Assembly: GCF_037153975.1 (NCBI RefSeq)
Contig: NZ_JBBAYJ010000004.1
Span: forward strand, 1-64,000
DNA length: 64,000 nucleotides
From: Aquipuribacter sp. SD81
GTDB lineage: Bacteria > Actinomycetota > Actinomycetes > Actinomycetales > JBBAYJ01
Direction: 5' to 3'
Part shown: positions 1 through 10,800 of the stretch, piece after piece
Position numbering within the stretch: position 1 is the first letter of the stretch
How the letters are laid out: each line of letters starts with the position of its first letter
Notes under the pieces: generated by a model
The model's input: only the letters and a program-made list of their open reading frames with translations
The model's database searches: none
What the model was told of the DNA's origin: nothing
Made by a program: the position numbers and the translations under genes

Positions 1-1
1 T

Positions 2-952
2 TGGCCTCCCACTTGCTGCGCCGACGCCGCCGAGGAGCGGTGCGACCCGCGCACCGGCACCGCGGCCCCGGCGGCGCGGTGGCTGCTCGTGGAGCAGCCG
101 GGCCCGTGGGGCCGCGACGCGCTCACGCAGTCGCGCCTCGACGCACGCGTGGGCGCCGAGCTCGCCCGGCGCGGGGCCGCTGCGGGCCTGCGCGTGCAGG
201 TGGTGCGCCGGCACGGCCGGGTGGGCCACCACCCGCAGGGACGGCGGCACTGGGCGCTCGTCGACTCCCGCCCGGGGCACGAGGCCGCACGCTGGGGCCG
301 CTTCGAGCACGACGTCGAGCTGCTCGACGTCGACCTGACCTCACCCGTCACGCCGGTGCCCGGTGAGGCTGTCCGGCCCGTGTACCTGGTGTGCACGCAC
401 GGTCGGCACGACACGTGCTGCGCGGTCCGCGGCCGCGACGTCGCGGCCGCGCTCGAGCCCCTCGCACCCGGTCGGGTGTGGGAGTGCTCGCACGTCGGCG
501 GGTGCCGATTCGCCGCGAACGTCGTCGTGCTGCCGCACGGGCTGTACTACGGCGGGGTGACGCCCGCGCTCGCCACCGAGCTCGTCGACGCGACGGAGGC
601 GAGCAGGCTCGTGCCCGACCTGCTGCGCGGGCGCAGCACCGGCGGCCCCGCCGAGCAGGCCGCCGAGCACCACGCCCGCCTCGGGCTCGACGGCGACGGC
701 CGGACCAGGCTCGGCGCGCTCCGGCCCGTCGCCACGGAGCCGACGGCCGACGGCGCCGTCCGGGTCGTGCTCGCGCGCGACGACGCGCAGGAGGCCCTCG
801 CGGTCACCGTGCGGCGCGTCGCCGCGGGCCCGCCCGCCCTGCTCACGTGCGCCGCGCGGCGCGCGAGCCCGCCCCAGGCCTGGCAGCTGGTCGACGTCCG
901 CCCCGCACGACCCGCCGAGGGGTCGCTCCCGGCGCACGCCGATGGCCCCTGA
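2..952 (+). CDS. Sucrase/ferredoxin-like family protein (5' end cut by window)
   Basis: The reading frame is open from base 2, so the true start lies upstream; an internal GTG at 89 is unlikely to be the start because the residues before it already fit the family's usual N-terminus leading into WLLVEQPGPWG. Two cysteine-rich blocks typical of the sucrase/ferredoxin-like (thioredoxin-like [2Fe-2S]) family are visible: CTHGRHDTCC near the middle, and CSHVGGCRFAANVVVLP soon after, the HVGG-RFA-N signature. The C-terminal third is less conserved. Members are cytoplasmic iron-sulfur proteins of unclear role, often called sucrase-like by historical naming only. No enzymatic activity can be read from the sequence. 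It is followed after 87 bases by an HMG-CoA lyase gene on the same strand, but no functional link is evident. Confidence 0.8.
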   Translation, partial: WPPTCCADAAEERCDPRTGTAAPAARWLLVEQPGPWGRDALTQSRLDARVGAELARRGAAAGLRVQVVRRHGRVGHHPQGRRHWALVDSRPGHEAARWGRFEHDVELLDVDLTSPVTPVPGEAVRPVYLVCTHGRHDTCCAVRGRDVAAALEPLAPGRVWECSHVGGCRFAANVVVLPHGLYYGGVTPALATELVDATEASRLVPDLLRGRSTGGPAEQAAEHHARLGLDGDGRTRLGALRPVATEPTADGAVRVVLARDDAQEALAVTVRRVAAGPPALLTCAARRASPPQAWQLVDVRPARPAEGSLPAHADGP

Positions 953-1039
953 GGTGCCCCGACCGTCCCCTCGGCGGGGCCCGGCGGCGGCGCGGGGGTC
1001 GGCGGGAGCGCGGGCACCGGGTGGGGCAGGCTGGTCCGC

Positions 1040-1984
1040 ATGAGCGACAGGGCTGTCGACACGGCCGTCGTCCCCCGTCCCGCCGGCGTGCACGTCGTCG
1101 AGGTGGGTCCGCGCGACGGCCTGCAGAACGAGCGCCGGGTGCTCGACGTCGCCACGCGCGTCGAGCTCGTGCGCCGGCTCGTGGCGGCCGGCGTCCGCCG
1201 GTTGGAGACGGTGAGCTTCGTCAACCCCGCCCGCGTGCCGCAGATGGCGGGCGCGGAGGAGGTCATGGCCGCGGTGCCGCGCACCGCGCCCGACGGCTCC
1301 CCCGTCGCCCACATCGGGCTCGTGCTCAACGAGCGCGGGCTCGAGCGCGCGCTCGCGGCGGGGGTCGACGAGGTCAACCTCGTCGCGATCACGACCGAGA
1401 CCTTCTCCCGCCGGAACCAGGGCGCGGGGGTGGACGACGTGCTCGCGGCGACCGTCCGCATGCTCGAGGCGTCGCGGACGGCGGGGGTGCCCGCGTCGGT
1501 GACGGTGTCGGCGTCGTTCGGCTGCCCGTTCGAGGGCGAGGTGAGCACCGAGCAGGTGATGCGGGTCGTGCGGGCGGTGCTGCCGGCCCGGCCGGTCGAG
1601 GTGGCGCTCGCCGACACCATCGGCGTGGGCGTCCCGGGCGACGTCCGACGGCTCGTGCGGGCCGTGGGTGCGGAGTCCGACGTGCCGCTGCGTGCGCACT
1701 TCCACAACACGCGCAACACCGGCTACGCCAACGCCCTCGCTGCTGCGGAGGAGGGCGTGCTCGCCCTCGACGCGAGCATCGGCGGGTACGGCGGCTGCCC
1801 GTTCGCCCCGAACGCGACGGGCAACATCGCGACGGAGGACCTCGTGTACGCCCTCGGCCGCTCGGGGCACGACGTCGGCCTGCGGGTCGACGACCTCGCC
1901 GACCCCCGCGACTTCGTCACGCAGGCCCTGGGCGCCGGTGAGGCGCCCGGGCTGCTCGGCCGGGCCGGGAACTGGCCCGGCTGA
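1040..1984 (+). CDS. mvaB: Hydroxymethylglutaryl-CoA lyase
   Basis: A 314-residue protein matching the HMG-CoA lyase family, which cleaves 3-hydroxy-3-methylglutaryl-CoA into acetyl-CoA and acetoacetate in leucine degradation. The N-terminal VEVGPRDGLQNE motif carries the catalytic Arg and Asp region, and near the C-terminus the family signature GGCPFAPNATGNIATED contains the active-site cysteine loop. HFHNTRNTGYAN supplies the metal-binding histidines (HxH). Length agrees with the family's roughly 300 residues. The ATG start follows a short noncoding stretch. No leucine-degradation partner genes (methylcrotonyl- or isovaleryl-CoA enzymes) lie beside it, so it appears as a lone gene. The related isopropylmalate/homocitrate synthase family is unlikely because of the GGCPFAP..GN signature. 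Confidence 0.93.
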   Translation: MSDRAVDTAVVPRPAGVHVVEVGPRDGLQNERRVLDVATRVELVRRLVAAGVRRLETVSFVNPARVPQMAGAEEVMAAVPRTAPDGSPVAHIGLVLNERGLERALAAGVDEVNLVAITTETFSRRNQGAGVDDVLAATVRMLEASRTAGVPASVTVSASFGCPFEGEVSTEQVMRVVRAVLPARPVEVALADTIGVGVPGDVRRLVRAVGAESDVPLRAHFHNTRNTGYANALAAAEEGVLALDASIGGYGGCPFAPNATGNIATEDLVYALGRSGHDVGLRVDDLADPRDFVTQALGAGEAPGLLGRAGNWPG

Positions 1985-2039
1985 GAGATCCGCCCTCGTC
2001 CGGTCACACGTGCCGGAGACGCCGTACCTGTCCGTGGCG

Positions 2040-2948
2040 ATGGACGGGTGCACGGCAGGAACAGGACGGACGGTCGGCGGGGTACGTGCGGCGGTGGGGG
2101 TGCTGCTCGTTCTCCTGCTGGCCGGCTGCGGTGGCGAGGCACCCGGCGCCGTCGCGACCTCCGGCGGCACGGGTGCCGGCCGCACGGGCGTCACCGTGTC
2201 GGCGGTCGGCCCCTCGGCGGGCGGCACGCCGCCCGCCGAGGGCGCCACCGCCGCGACCGGCGAGGAGGAGCCGGCGACGTCACCGCTCGCGGAGGCGCAC
2301 CCGGAGGACGAGCCCACCGACGCGACCCGCACCCTGTCGACGAGCACGCCCTACGCCCTCGACCCGTGCGAGCGACCCGTCCGGCTGCAGCGGCGTGAGC
2401 ACGTGCTCACGTCCACGTGGCGCGCCGACGGCCACACGCACGTGCGGCAGGTCGCCCTGCTCGACACGGTGGGCGGCGGGGCGAGCGAGTACGCATGGCT
2501 GCTGTCCGGTCTGCGCAGCTGCGTCGCGGCGCCGCCCGAGGCGCTCTGGGACGAGGACCGGGTCGCCTACATCCGGCAGAAGTCGGAGTGGGACATCAGC
2601 CTCGGGTGGGACGACGAGGCGCCGGACGACATCGACGCCTTCGCGGGCATCGTGCCGGGTCCGGGGGCGAGCTCGGACCTCCACTTCGTCATGCGCCGCG
2701 GCCGCGTCGTCACCGTCGCCACGGTGCGCACCCTCGAGGAGCGGCCGCACGGCGGCCTCGGCTCCGACGACGGTGACCTGGTGCTGGAGGACACCCTGGG
2801 TCCTCGGCTCAAACCCATGATCGAGGCGATGCACCCGCTGCTGTTCGAGCTGGCCGGGGACGAGGTGCCGCAGCTGTGGCCGGACGATCCCGAGGACGCG
2901 CCGACGGACCAGGACACCGGCGCAGGCGATCAGGCGGGGCTTGCCTGA
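2040..2948 (+). CDS. Secreted lipoprotein of unknown function
   Basis: The ATG at 2040 gives a 302-residue protein whose first 30 residues form a lipoprotein signal: an Arg-containing start, a hydrophobic core VLLVLLL and the lipobox LAGC with the lipidated cysteine at about residue 30. A Gly/Ala/Thr/Pro-rich, low-complexity linker of about 70 residues follows, then a compact domain from about residue 105 with two conserved-looking cysteines (LDPCERPV and GLRSCVAAPPE). The layout resembles actinobacterial extracellular sensor-like lipoproteins, but I cannot assign a family. Its 3' end overlaps the convergent DUF3180 gene by 19 bases. An lgt gene for lipidation is present elsewhere in the window. 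Function unknown. Confidence 0.72.
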   Translation: MDGCTAGTGRTVGGVRAAVGVLLVLLLAGCGGEAPGAVATSGGTGAGRTGVTVSAVGPSAGGTPPAEGATAATGEEEPATSPLAEAHPEDEPTDATRTLSTSTPYALDPCERPVRLQRREHVLTSTWRADGHTHVRQVALLDTVGGGASEYAWLLSGLRSCVAAPPEALWDEDRVAYIRQKSEWDISLGWDDEAPDDIDAFAGIVPGPGASSDLHFVMRRGRVVTVATVRTLEERPHGGLGSDDGDLVLEDTLGPRLKPMIEAMHPLLFELAGDEVPQLWPDDPEDAPTDQDTGAGDQAGLA

Positions 2949-3427
2949 CCGCCCCCGTGACCGTGCCGGTCCTCGTCGTCGTCCTCGGGCGGGATCATGC
3001 ACCAGCGCTCGGCGACGAGACCGGCGACGAGCAGCGCGAGCGAGGCGAGCAGCACCGCGGCCGTGGTGGCGACCCGCTCCGGCTGCGTCGGGATGGTGAC
3101 GAGCGGCACGGCGACGACGGCGAAGCCCGTCCAGGCGCCCGTCATGACGGACCCCGCGAGCGCAGCGGACTTGGCGAGCGCCACGGTCCGCGCCGCCCGC
3201 AGCGGGTCCAGCGCGCGGTCCCGCTCGCCGGCGTTCCAGCGGCGCACAGGCCATGCCACGACGAGCACGGCGGCGGCGAGGGCCGCGAGGACGACCGCCG
3301 ACACCGCGGGCGGCGTCGCCACCGCGCCGCCGCCGGCGCTGCGCACCTGGAGCACGGCGACGGTGAGCGCGAAGGCGACCGCCGCCAGCAGGAACAGCGG
3401 CGTCGCGCGCGTGGGAGCGAGCCTCAC
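2930..3427 (-). CDS. DUF3180 family membrane protein
   Basis: A 165-residue protein beginning at GTG 3427, 10 bases after the folBK stop. It has four hydrophobic segments (about residues 10-30, 37-60, 80-105 and 115-135) and ends in an acidic, His/Gly-rich tail (EDDDEDRHGHGGG). Position and composition match DUF3180 proteins, which in actinobacteria almost always follow folK. Role unknown; the conserved position suggests co-transcription with folate genes rather than a demonstrated function in folate synthesis. The longer upstream reading frame overlaps folBK and is a frame shadow. Its end overlaps the convergent lipoprotein gene. Confidence 0.8.
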   Translation of the reverse strand: MRLAPTRATPLFLLAAVAFALTVAVLQVRSAGGGAVATPPAVSAVVLAALAAAVLVVAWPVRRWNAGERDRALDPLRAARTVALAKSAALAGSVMTGAWTGFAVVAVPLVTIPTQPERVATTAAVLLASLALLVAGLVAERWCMIPPEDDDEDRHGHGGGQASPA

Positions 3428-3437
3428 ACCGACCGCC

Positions 3438-4409
3438 TCACCCGTTCGTCGGCAGCCGGAACGGGAGGGCGAGGTCCTCGCGGACGACGACGGCGTCCTC
3501 GTCCCCGTCCTCGGCGAGGTCGTCGAGCAGCTCGCGCACCGCCCGCTCCTCCCCCCACCACCACAGCCGGTCGTCCGGGGCGACCGCGGCCCACGGCGCC
3601 AGCACGAAGGCCCGGTCACCCGCCCGCGGGTGCGGCACGTCGAGGTCGGGAGCCGCGACGACGACGGGCGTGCCGTCCGCCTCGCGCAGCGCGACCACGT
3701 CGACGTCGAGGGTCCGGGCACCCCACCGGATCCGACGCGTGCGGCCGTGAGCCTTCTCGACGTCCTGGCACGCGTGCAGCAGCGCCCGCGGCGACAGCGT
3801 GGTCCGGACCAGCAGCACCGCGTTGAGGTAGCGGCCCTGCTCGGGTCCGCCGACCGGGGCGGTGTCGACGACCGGGGACGCCTCGAGCACCTCAAGGCCG
3901 TCGACCGCGGCGAGGTCGAGCACCGCCTGGTGCAGCGTGGCGTACGGGTCGCCGAGGTTCGCCCCGAGCGCGAGCACGCCGAGCAGCGGGGCGTCGGGCA
4001 CGGCGTCGGCGACCGCGTCGTCCCGGGTACGCACGACGCGGACCGTCACGTCGTCGAAGGGGACGCCGACCGGCGCCTGCGGCTTGTGCACGACGACCGT
4101 CACGGCCTCGACCCGCTCGTCGGCGAGCACGGCGGCGGCGATCCGTTCGGCGACGGCCTCCACCAGGTCGAGCGACGGCCCGGCGAGCACGTCGTACGCC
4201 TTCCGGGCCACGACGGAGTAGTCGACGGCGTCGGCGAGGTCGTCGCTGCGCCCGGCCCGCGAGCGCGCCAGGTGCAGGTGGACGTCGCACGAGAAGTCCT
4301 GGCCGTCCCGCTTCTCCTCCGGCAGCACGCCGTGGAACCCACGGGCCCGGATGCCGGTGACGCTCACGCGGTCCAGCGCGCCGGTCGCGTCGTCGAGGTA
4401 CTCGCTCAC
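3438..4409 (-). CDS. folBK: Bifunctional dihydroneopterin aldolase / HPPK (FolB-FolK fusion)
   Basis: A 323-residue fusion catalysing two consecutive folate steps. Residues about 15-130 are FolB (dihydroneopterin aldolase), with VSVTGIRARGFHGVLPEEK at its start and the VEAVAERIA and VHKPQAPV segments. Residues about 142-310 are FolK (6-hydroxymethyl-dihydropterin pyrophosphokinase), with LGANLGDPYATL, the GGPEQGRYLNAV substrate loop and RWGARTLDVDVV carrying the Mg-binding aspartates. The GTG start overlaps the folP stop (GTGA), indicating translational coupling. FolB and FolK are separate in many bacteria; the fusion is common in actinobacteria. folE, usually in the same cluster, is not seen in this window. 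Confidence 0.93.
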   Translation of the reverse strand: MSEYLDDATGALDRVSVTGIRARGFHGVLPEEKRDGQDFSCDVHLHLARSRAGRSDDLADAVDYSVVARKAYDVLAGPSLDLVEAVAERIAAAVLADERVEAVTVVVHKPQAPVGVPFDDVTVRVVRTRDDAVADAVPDAPLLGVLALGANLGDPYATLHQAVLDLAAVDGLEVLEASPVVDTAPVGGPEQGRYLNAVLLVRTTLSPRALLHACQDVEKAHGRTRRIRWGARTLDVDVVALREADGTPVVVAAPDLDVPHPRAGDRAFVLAPWAAVAPDDRLWWWGEERAVRELLDDLAEDGDEDAVVVREDLALPFRLPTNG

Positions 4410-5308
4410 GGCGACCGATCCTGTCCGTCCTGACCTTCCCGCGCACGGCGCCAGGCCGCGCCCACCCTCACCGCGTCGGCCGTGGCCCGGGCGGTGTGCG
4501 AGCGGACGCCCCACACCCCGTGCGCGGCGAGCAGCGCCGCGGCGGCGTGCGACGCGTCGTCGCGCTGCTCGACCGGGCGCGGGCTGCCGTCCGGCGCGGC
4601 GAGCAGGGCACCGAGGAACCGCTTGCGGCTGACGCCGACGAGCACGGGCAGGCCGAGGCGGTCGAGGTCGTCGAGCGCCCCGAGCAGCGCCCAGTTGTGC
4701 CCGGCGTCCTTGGCGAAGCCGATGCCCGGGTCCACGACGAGCCGGTCGTGGCGGACCCCTGCCGCGACGAGGTCCTCGATGCGGGAGCGCAGCTCGGCGA
4801 CGACCTCGGCGACCGGGTCCGCGTAGCGGGCGTGCTCCGCCATCGCGCGGGAGTGCCCCCGCCAGTGCATGACGACGAACGGGCAGCCGGCCTCGGCGAC
4901 GACGCGCGCCATGTCGGGGTCGGCGGCGCCGCCGCTCACGTCGTTCACCAGCACCGCGCCGGCGTCCAGCGCCGCCGCGGCCACTCCCGACCGCATGGTG
5001 TCGACGCTGACCGGGACCCCTGCCGCCGCCAGCCTCCGCACCACGGGCACGGTCCGCCGGAGCTCCTCGTGCTCGGGCACGCGGTCGGCACCGGGCCTCG
5101 TCGACTCCCCGCCCACGTCGACGGCGTCGGCGCCCGCCGCGACCAGAGACAGGCCGTGCGTGACGGCCTCGTCCTCGCCGGCCCACAGGCCGCCGTCGCT
5201 GAAGGAGTCGGGGGTGACGTTGAGGACGGCGAGGACCGCCGGGCGCCCGAGGTCCGTGAGGCGCGCCCGGGCCGCGGCGGGAAGCCCCGCCGGACCCGCG
5301 TGCACCAC
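4406..5308 (-). CDS. folP: Dihydropteroate synthase
   Basis: A 300-residue protein that condenses p-aminobenzoate with hydroxymethyl-dihydropterin pyrophosphate. The family signature LNVTPDSFSDGG occurs near residue 30, followed by DVGGESTRPGA, the VSVDTMRSGV strand, NDVSGG, and the C-terminal KRFLG and GVWGVRSHTARATADAV blocks that bind phosphate. The GTG start at 5308 (5305 is an alternative GTG) lies directly behind the ftsH stop at 5311-5313, so the genes are contiguous. The much longer upstream reading frame runs through ftsH and is not coding. Order ftsH-folP-folBK matches the common actinobacterial arrangement apart from the absence of folE. Confidence 0.93.
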   Translation of the reverse strand: MVHAGPAGLPAAARARLTDLGRPAVLAVLNVTPDSFSDGGLWAGEDEAVTHGLSLVAAGADAVDVGGESTRPGADRVPEHEELRRTVPVVRRLAAAGVPVSVDTMRSGVAAAALDAGAVLVNDVSGGAADPDMARVVAEAGCPFVVMHWRGHSRAMAEHARYADPVAEVVAELRSRIEDLVAAGVRHDRLVVDPGIGFAKDAGHNWALLGALDDLDRLGLPVLVGVSRKRFLGALLAAPDGSPRPVEQRDDASHAAAALLAAHGVWGVRSHTARATADAVRVGAAWRRAREGQDGQDRSP

Positions 5309-5310
5309 GG

Positions 5311-7482
<2,172 letters not shown>

Positions 7483-7756
7483 GTGGTCACCAACGGGGTG
7501 CGAGCCCCGTCCTCCCTGCTCTCCGTGTCCGAACGGCCGGCACGTCCTGCCCGCGGCGTCCCTCGTCGAGGGTACAGCGGGCCGTGCGGACGCACCCGGT
7601 CGTGACGGCGGGGCCTCGTGCCCGCCACCTGCTCCAACGGGGGGTACGGCGCAGGCGTTCCGGCCGGGTGCGGTGTTCGCCGGGGGCGAAGGGCGGCACC
7701 CGGCATCGTCCGGACGGATGAGTCCGGTATCCGCTGCTCGTACCGACCTCGTGGGT

Positions 7757-7811
7757 CTTCAGGGGAACTTCCACCCGCCTTCAACCGACCTTCAGGCTCG
7801 GCTCACAGGGT
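7757..7811 (+). promoter_or_regulatory. Five 11-bp-phased CTTCA-type direct repeats (candidate OmpR-family operator)
   Basis: CTTCA occurs at 7757, CTTCC at 7768, CTTCA at 7779, CTTCA at 7790 and GCTCA at 7801, an exact 11-base spacing across five units. OmpR/PhoB-family response regulators bind tandem half-sites with 10-11 base spacing (one helical turn). The array ends about 35 bases before the GTG at 7847. A PhoB/OmpR-type regulator is encoded in the same block at 14302-14979, making it the first candidate; PhoP-like regulators elsewhere are alternatives. Binding itself is inference. Confidence 0.6.
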
Positions 7812-7834
7812 CGGCGTGACAGGACCCCCATGTG

Positions 7835-7840
7835 AAGGAG
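7835..7840 (+). promoter_or_regulatory. Strong ribosome-binding site deciding the GTG 7847 start
   Basis: AAGGAG at 7835-7840 lies six bases before GTG 7847. An in-frame GTG at 7832 would put this site inside the coding region and has no such site of its own, so 7847 is preferred. Confidence 0.75.
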
Positions 7841-7846
7841 ACGCCC

Positions 7847-10800
7847 GTGCGTCACGCTCTCTCCCGCGGCCGATGGCGACCGCTGGCCGCAGCCCTGAGC
7901 CTCGCCGTCGTCGGCTCGGCGCTCACCGTCATGCCGGCCGCGAGCGCGGCCACCATCACCGGCGCGACATTCAGCGGCAGCGCCGGAACCGTCGTGTACG
8001 ACGGCACCCTCTACGCCCGGACGGGCAGCCCGCTCACGCTCACGGTCGCCACCGGCGACGGTGCGAGGTGCGTCGAGGTGTCGAACCCGCACGCCGGGAC
8101 GCAGACGACCAACAACGCCCGGACGAGCTGGACCTTCACGATGAGCGCGCTGGCGGGCGAGGGCGCGAAGAACGTGACCGTGGCGGCGCGGGACACCTTC
8201 AACAACAACGGGCAGTGCACCTCGCAGCAGGTCTCCACGCAGGCCGCCTACACGGTCGACAACACCGGTCCCGTCGTCACCGGCGTCGTCTCGCCGGCCC
8301 CGAACGCCGCGGGCTGGGTCAAGGAGAACGCGACCGTGACCTGGTCGGCAGTCGACCTGGGCTCCGGCGCCCCGTCCGGGCCGACGCCGTCGACGACGAC
8401 CGTCTCCGAGAACACGGGCACGTCCGGCCGCGTCGTCACCGCCACGGCCACCGACCGCCTCGGCAACGCGGGCAGCGGGTCCGTGACGGTCCGCGTCGAC
8501 AAGGCCACCCCGACGATCTCCGCGGCTCAGACCGAGAACGCCGACGGGACGACGACAATCACCTTCACGTGCGCGGACGCGCACTCCGGCATCACCTCGT
8601 GCCTGGCGTCCGGCTCGACGACGAACGCGCGGACCGTGCCCGGCGGCACGACCGTCACCGGCACCGCGACCGACGCCGCGGGCAACACGACGACGCTCGC
8701 CTCGACCGCGCCGGTGCGCGACACCACCGGACCGGTGCTGACCGGCACGCCCCGCGCGGCGCCGAACGAGGCGGGCTGGTACCGCGGCGACGTCGTGGTC
8801 GGCTGGACCGCGTCGGACCCGGAGTCGGGCGTCGTCGCCACGCCCGCCGACACCACCATCACCGGTGAGGGCCGCGGCCTCACGAGCTCCGCGACCGCGA
8901 CCAACGGCGTGGGCCTCCGCACCACCGCAGAGAGCAGCCCCGCCGTCGACATCGACCGCACCGCGCCGACCACCACGGTCACCGGCGCCTCCGACGGCTG
9001 GACGAACGGCAGCGTCACCCTCGGGCTGTCTGCGAGCGACGCCCTGTCCGGCGTCGCCACGACCACGTACTCCGTGGACGGCGGCGAGACCCGCACCGGC
9101 ACGTCGGTCGTCCTCGACACCGAGGGCCAGCACACCGTGCGCTACGCCAGCACCGATAAGGCCGGCAACACCGAGGCCGAGCGCAGCGTCACGGTCCGCA
9201 TCGACCGGACCGCGCCGAGCATCGCCCGCTCCTTCACCCCCGGCGACTACGCGGACGGGAGCTGGACGAACGGCGACGTCAGCGTCACCTTCACCTGCTC
9301 CGACGAGGGCGGCTCCGGCCTCACCTCGTGCAGCGCCCCGGTGACCCTGACCGCCGAGGGCGAGCACCCGGTGACGGGCACCGCCGTCGACGGCGCGGGG
9401 AACACCGGGACGGCGACCGCGTCCGTCCGGATCGACCGCACCGCGCCGGTGGTCTCCGCCTCGCTCGACCGCGAGCCGAACGAGGCCGACTGGTTCCGCC
9501 AGCCCGTCACCGTCTCCTTCTCCGCCGAGGACGCGCTGTCCGGCGTGGTCCGCAGGGACGAGCCGGTCGAGCTCGGCGAGGGTGAGGGGCAGTCGGCCAC
9601 CGGGACCGCCACCGACGCCGCCGGGAACACCGGGTCCGCGACGGTCGGCGGCATCGACGTCGACCTCACCGCTCCGACGCTCGTCGGCACCGCGCCGGAG
9701 CGCTGGTCGCGCGGCGACGTCACCGTGACGTGGGCCTGCGCCGACGCGCTGTCCGGTCCCACCGGCGACCCGGCCGACACCACCGTCACCGGCGAGGGTG
9801 ACGACCTCACCGCGACCGCGTCGTGCACCGACGTCGCGGGCAACGGGACCTCTACGACGGTCAGCGGCATCCAGATCGACCGCACCGCGCCCGTCACGAC
9901 GGCCTCGGCCGCCGGCTCGCCGGTCAACGGCTGGTACGCCGCTCCGGTCGAGGTGACCCTCGCCGCGAGCGACAACCTGTCCGGCGTCGACAAGACGACC
10001 TACCGCGTCGACGGCGGTGAGCCGCAGCCCTACGAGGGGTCCTTCACGGTCTCCGGTGACGGCAGCCACCACGTGACGTTCTCCAGCACCGACGTCGCGG
10101 GCAACGAGGAGGAGGTCGGCACGCCCCTCGCCTTCCGGATCGACACCACCGACCCCGTCACCACCGTCCTCCAGCCGCAGAGCCCGACGGGCGGCTGGTT
10201 CACCACCAGCGGCATCCCCGTCGCCTTCTCGGTCGCTGAGAACGGCTCGGGCGTCGCGGCGACCTACTACCGCATCGACGACGGCGAGGTCCGCACGTAC
10301 GGGAAGCCCTTCACCGAGTCGCTCGCCGACGGCGTCCACACCATCCAGTACTGGACGGTGGACATCGCGGGCAACGAGGAGGGCCGCAAGAGCGTCAAGG
10401 GCACCGTGACGGTGAGCGTCGACACGACCGCGCCGTCCGTCACCCCGGGCGACGTCGAGGACACGACGTGGCGGAACACGCCCCGCAGCGCCTCGTTCTC
10501 GGCCTCCGACGCGGGCTCCGGCCTCGCCGACGACGCGGACAGGGCGTTCACGCTGACCGCCTCCTCCGAGTCGACCCGAGACGCTAACGGCACCGTGGTG
10601 CCGACCCAGGTCGAGCGCGCCGTGCGCGACGTGGCCGGCAACACCACCACCCGCCGGCTCTCCGCCCTCATCGACACCACCCGTCCCGTGATCAGCGGGA
10701 CCGACGTCGACGACACCACCTGGCGGAACACCGCCCGCTCGCAGGCCTTCACCGCCGACGACGCCCTGTCCGGGCTCGCCGACCCCGCGGACGCGGCCTT

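Larger units (their letters stand above)
7483..7846. promoter_or_regulatory. Divergent intergenic region between ftsH and the Ig-like surface protein gene
   Basis: This 364-base gap separates divergent ftsH and the large surface-protein gene. I see no convincing gene; short open frames on both strands are GC artefacts. Its right end holds five 11-bp-phased repeats (separate entry) and the AAGGAG ribosome-binding site. A GGGTAC at 7642-7647 has no fitting -35 element and is about 200 bases from the gene. No riboswitch or tRNA was recognised. Confidence 0.5.

Noticed and set aside
1-366. Short frame-1 gene at the window start
   Set aside because: It overlaps the sucrase/ferredoxin-like frame, is Arg/Gly/Pro-rich and has no motif.
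341-2347. 668-codon minus-strand open frame over HMG-CoA lyase
   Set aside because: HMG-CoA lyase motifs on the plus strand are intact; the antisense frame has no recognisable domain.
7642-7647. GGGTAC as a stress-type -10 for the surface protein gene
   Set aside because: No GNNT box at 14-16 bases upstream that resembles the others, and the start codon is 200 bases away.
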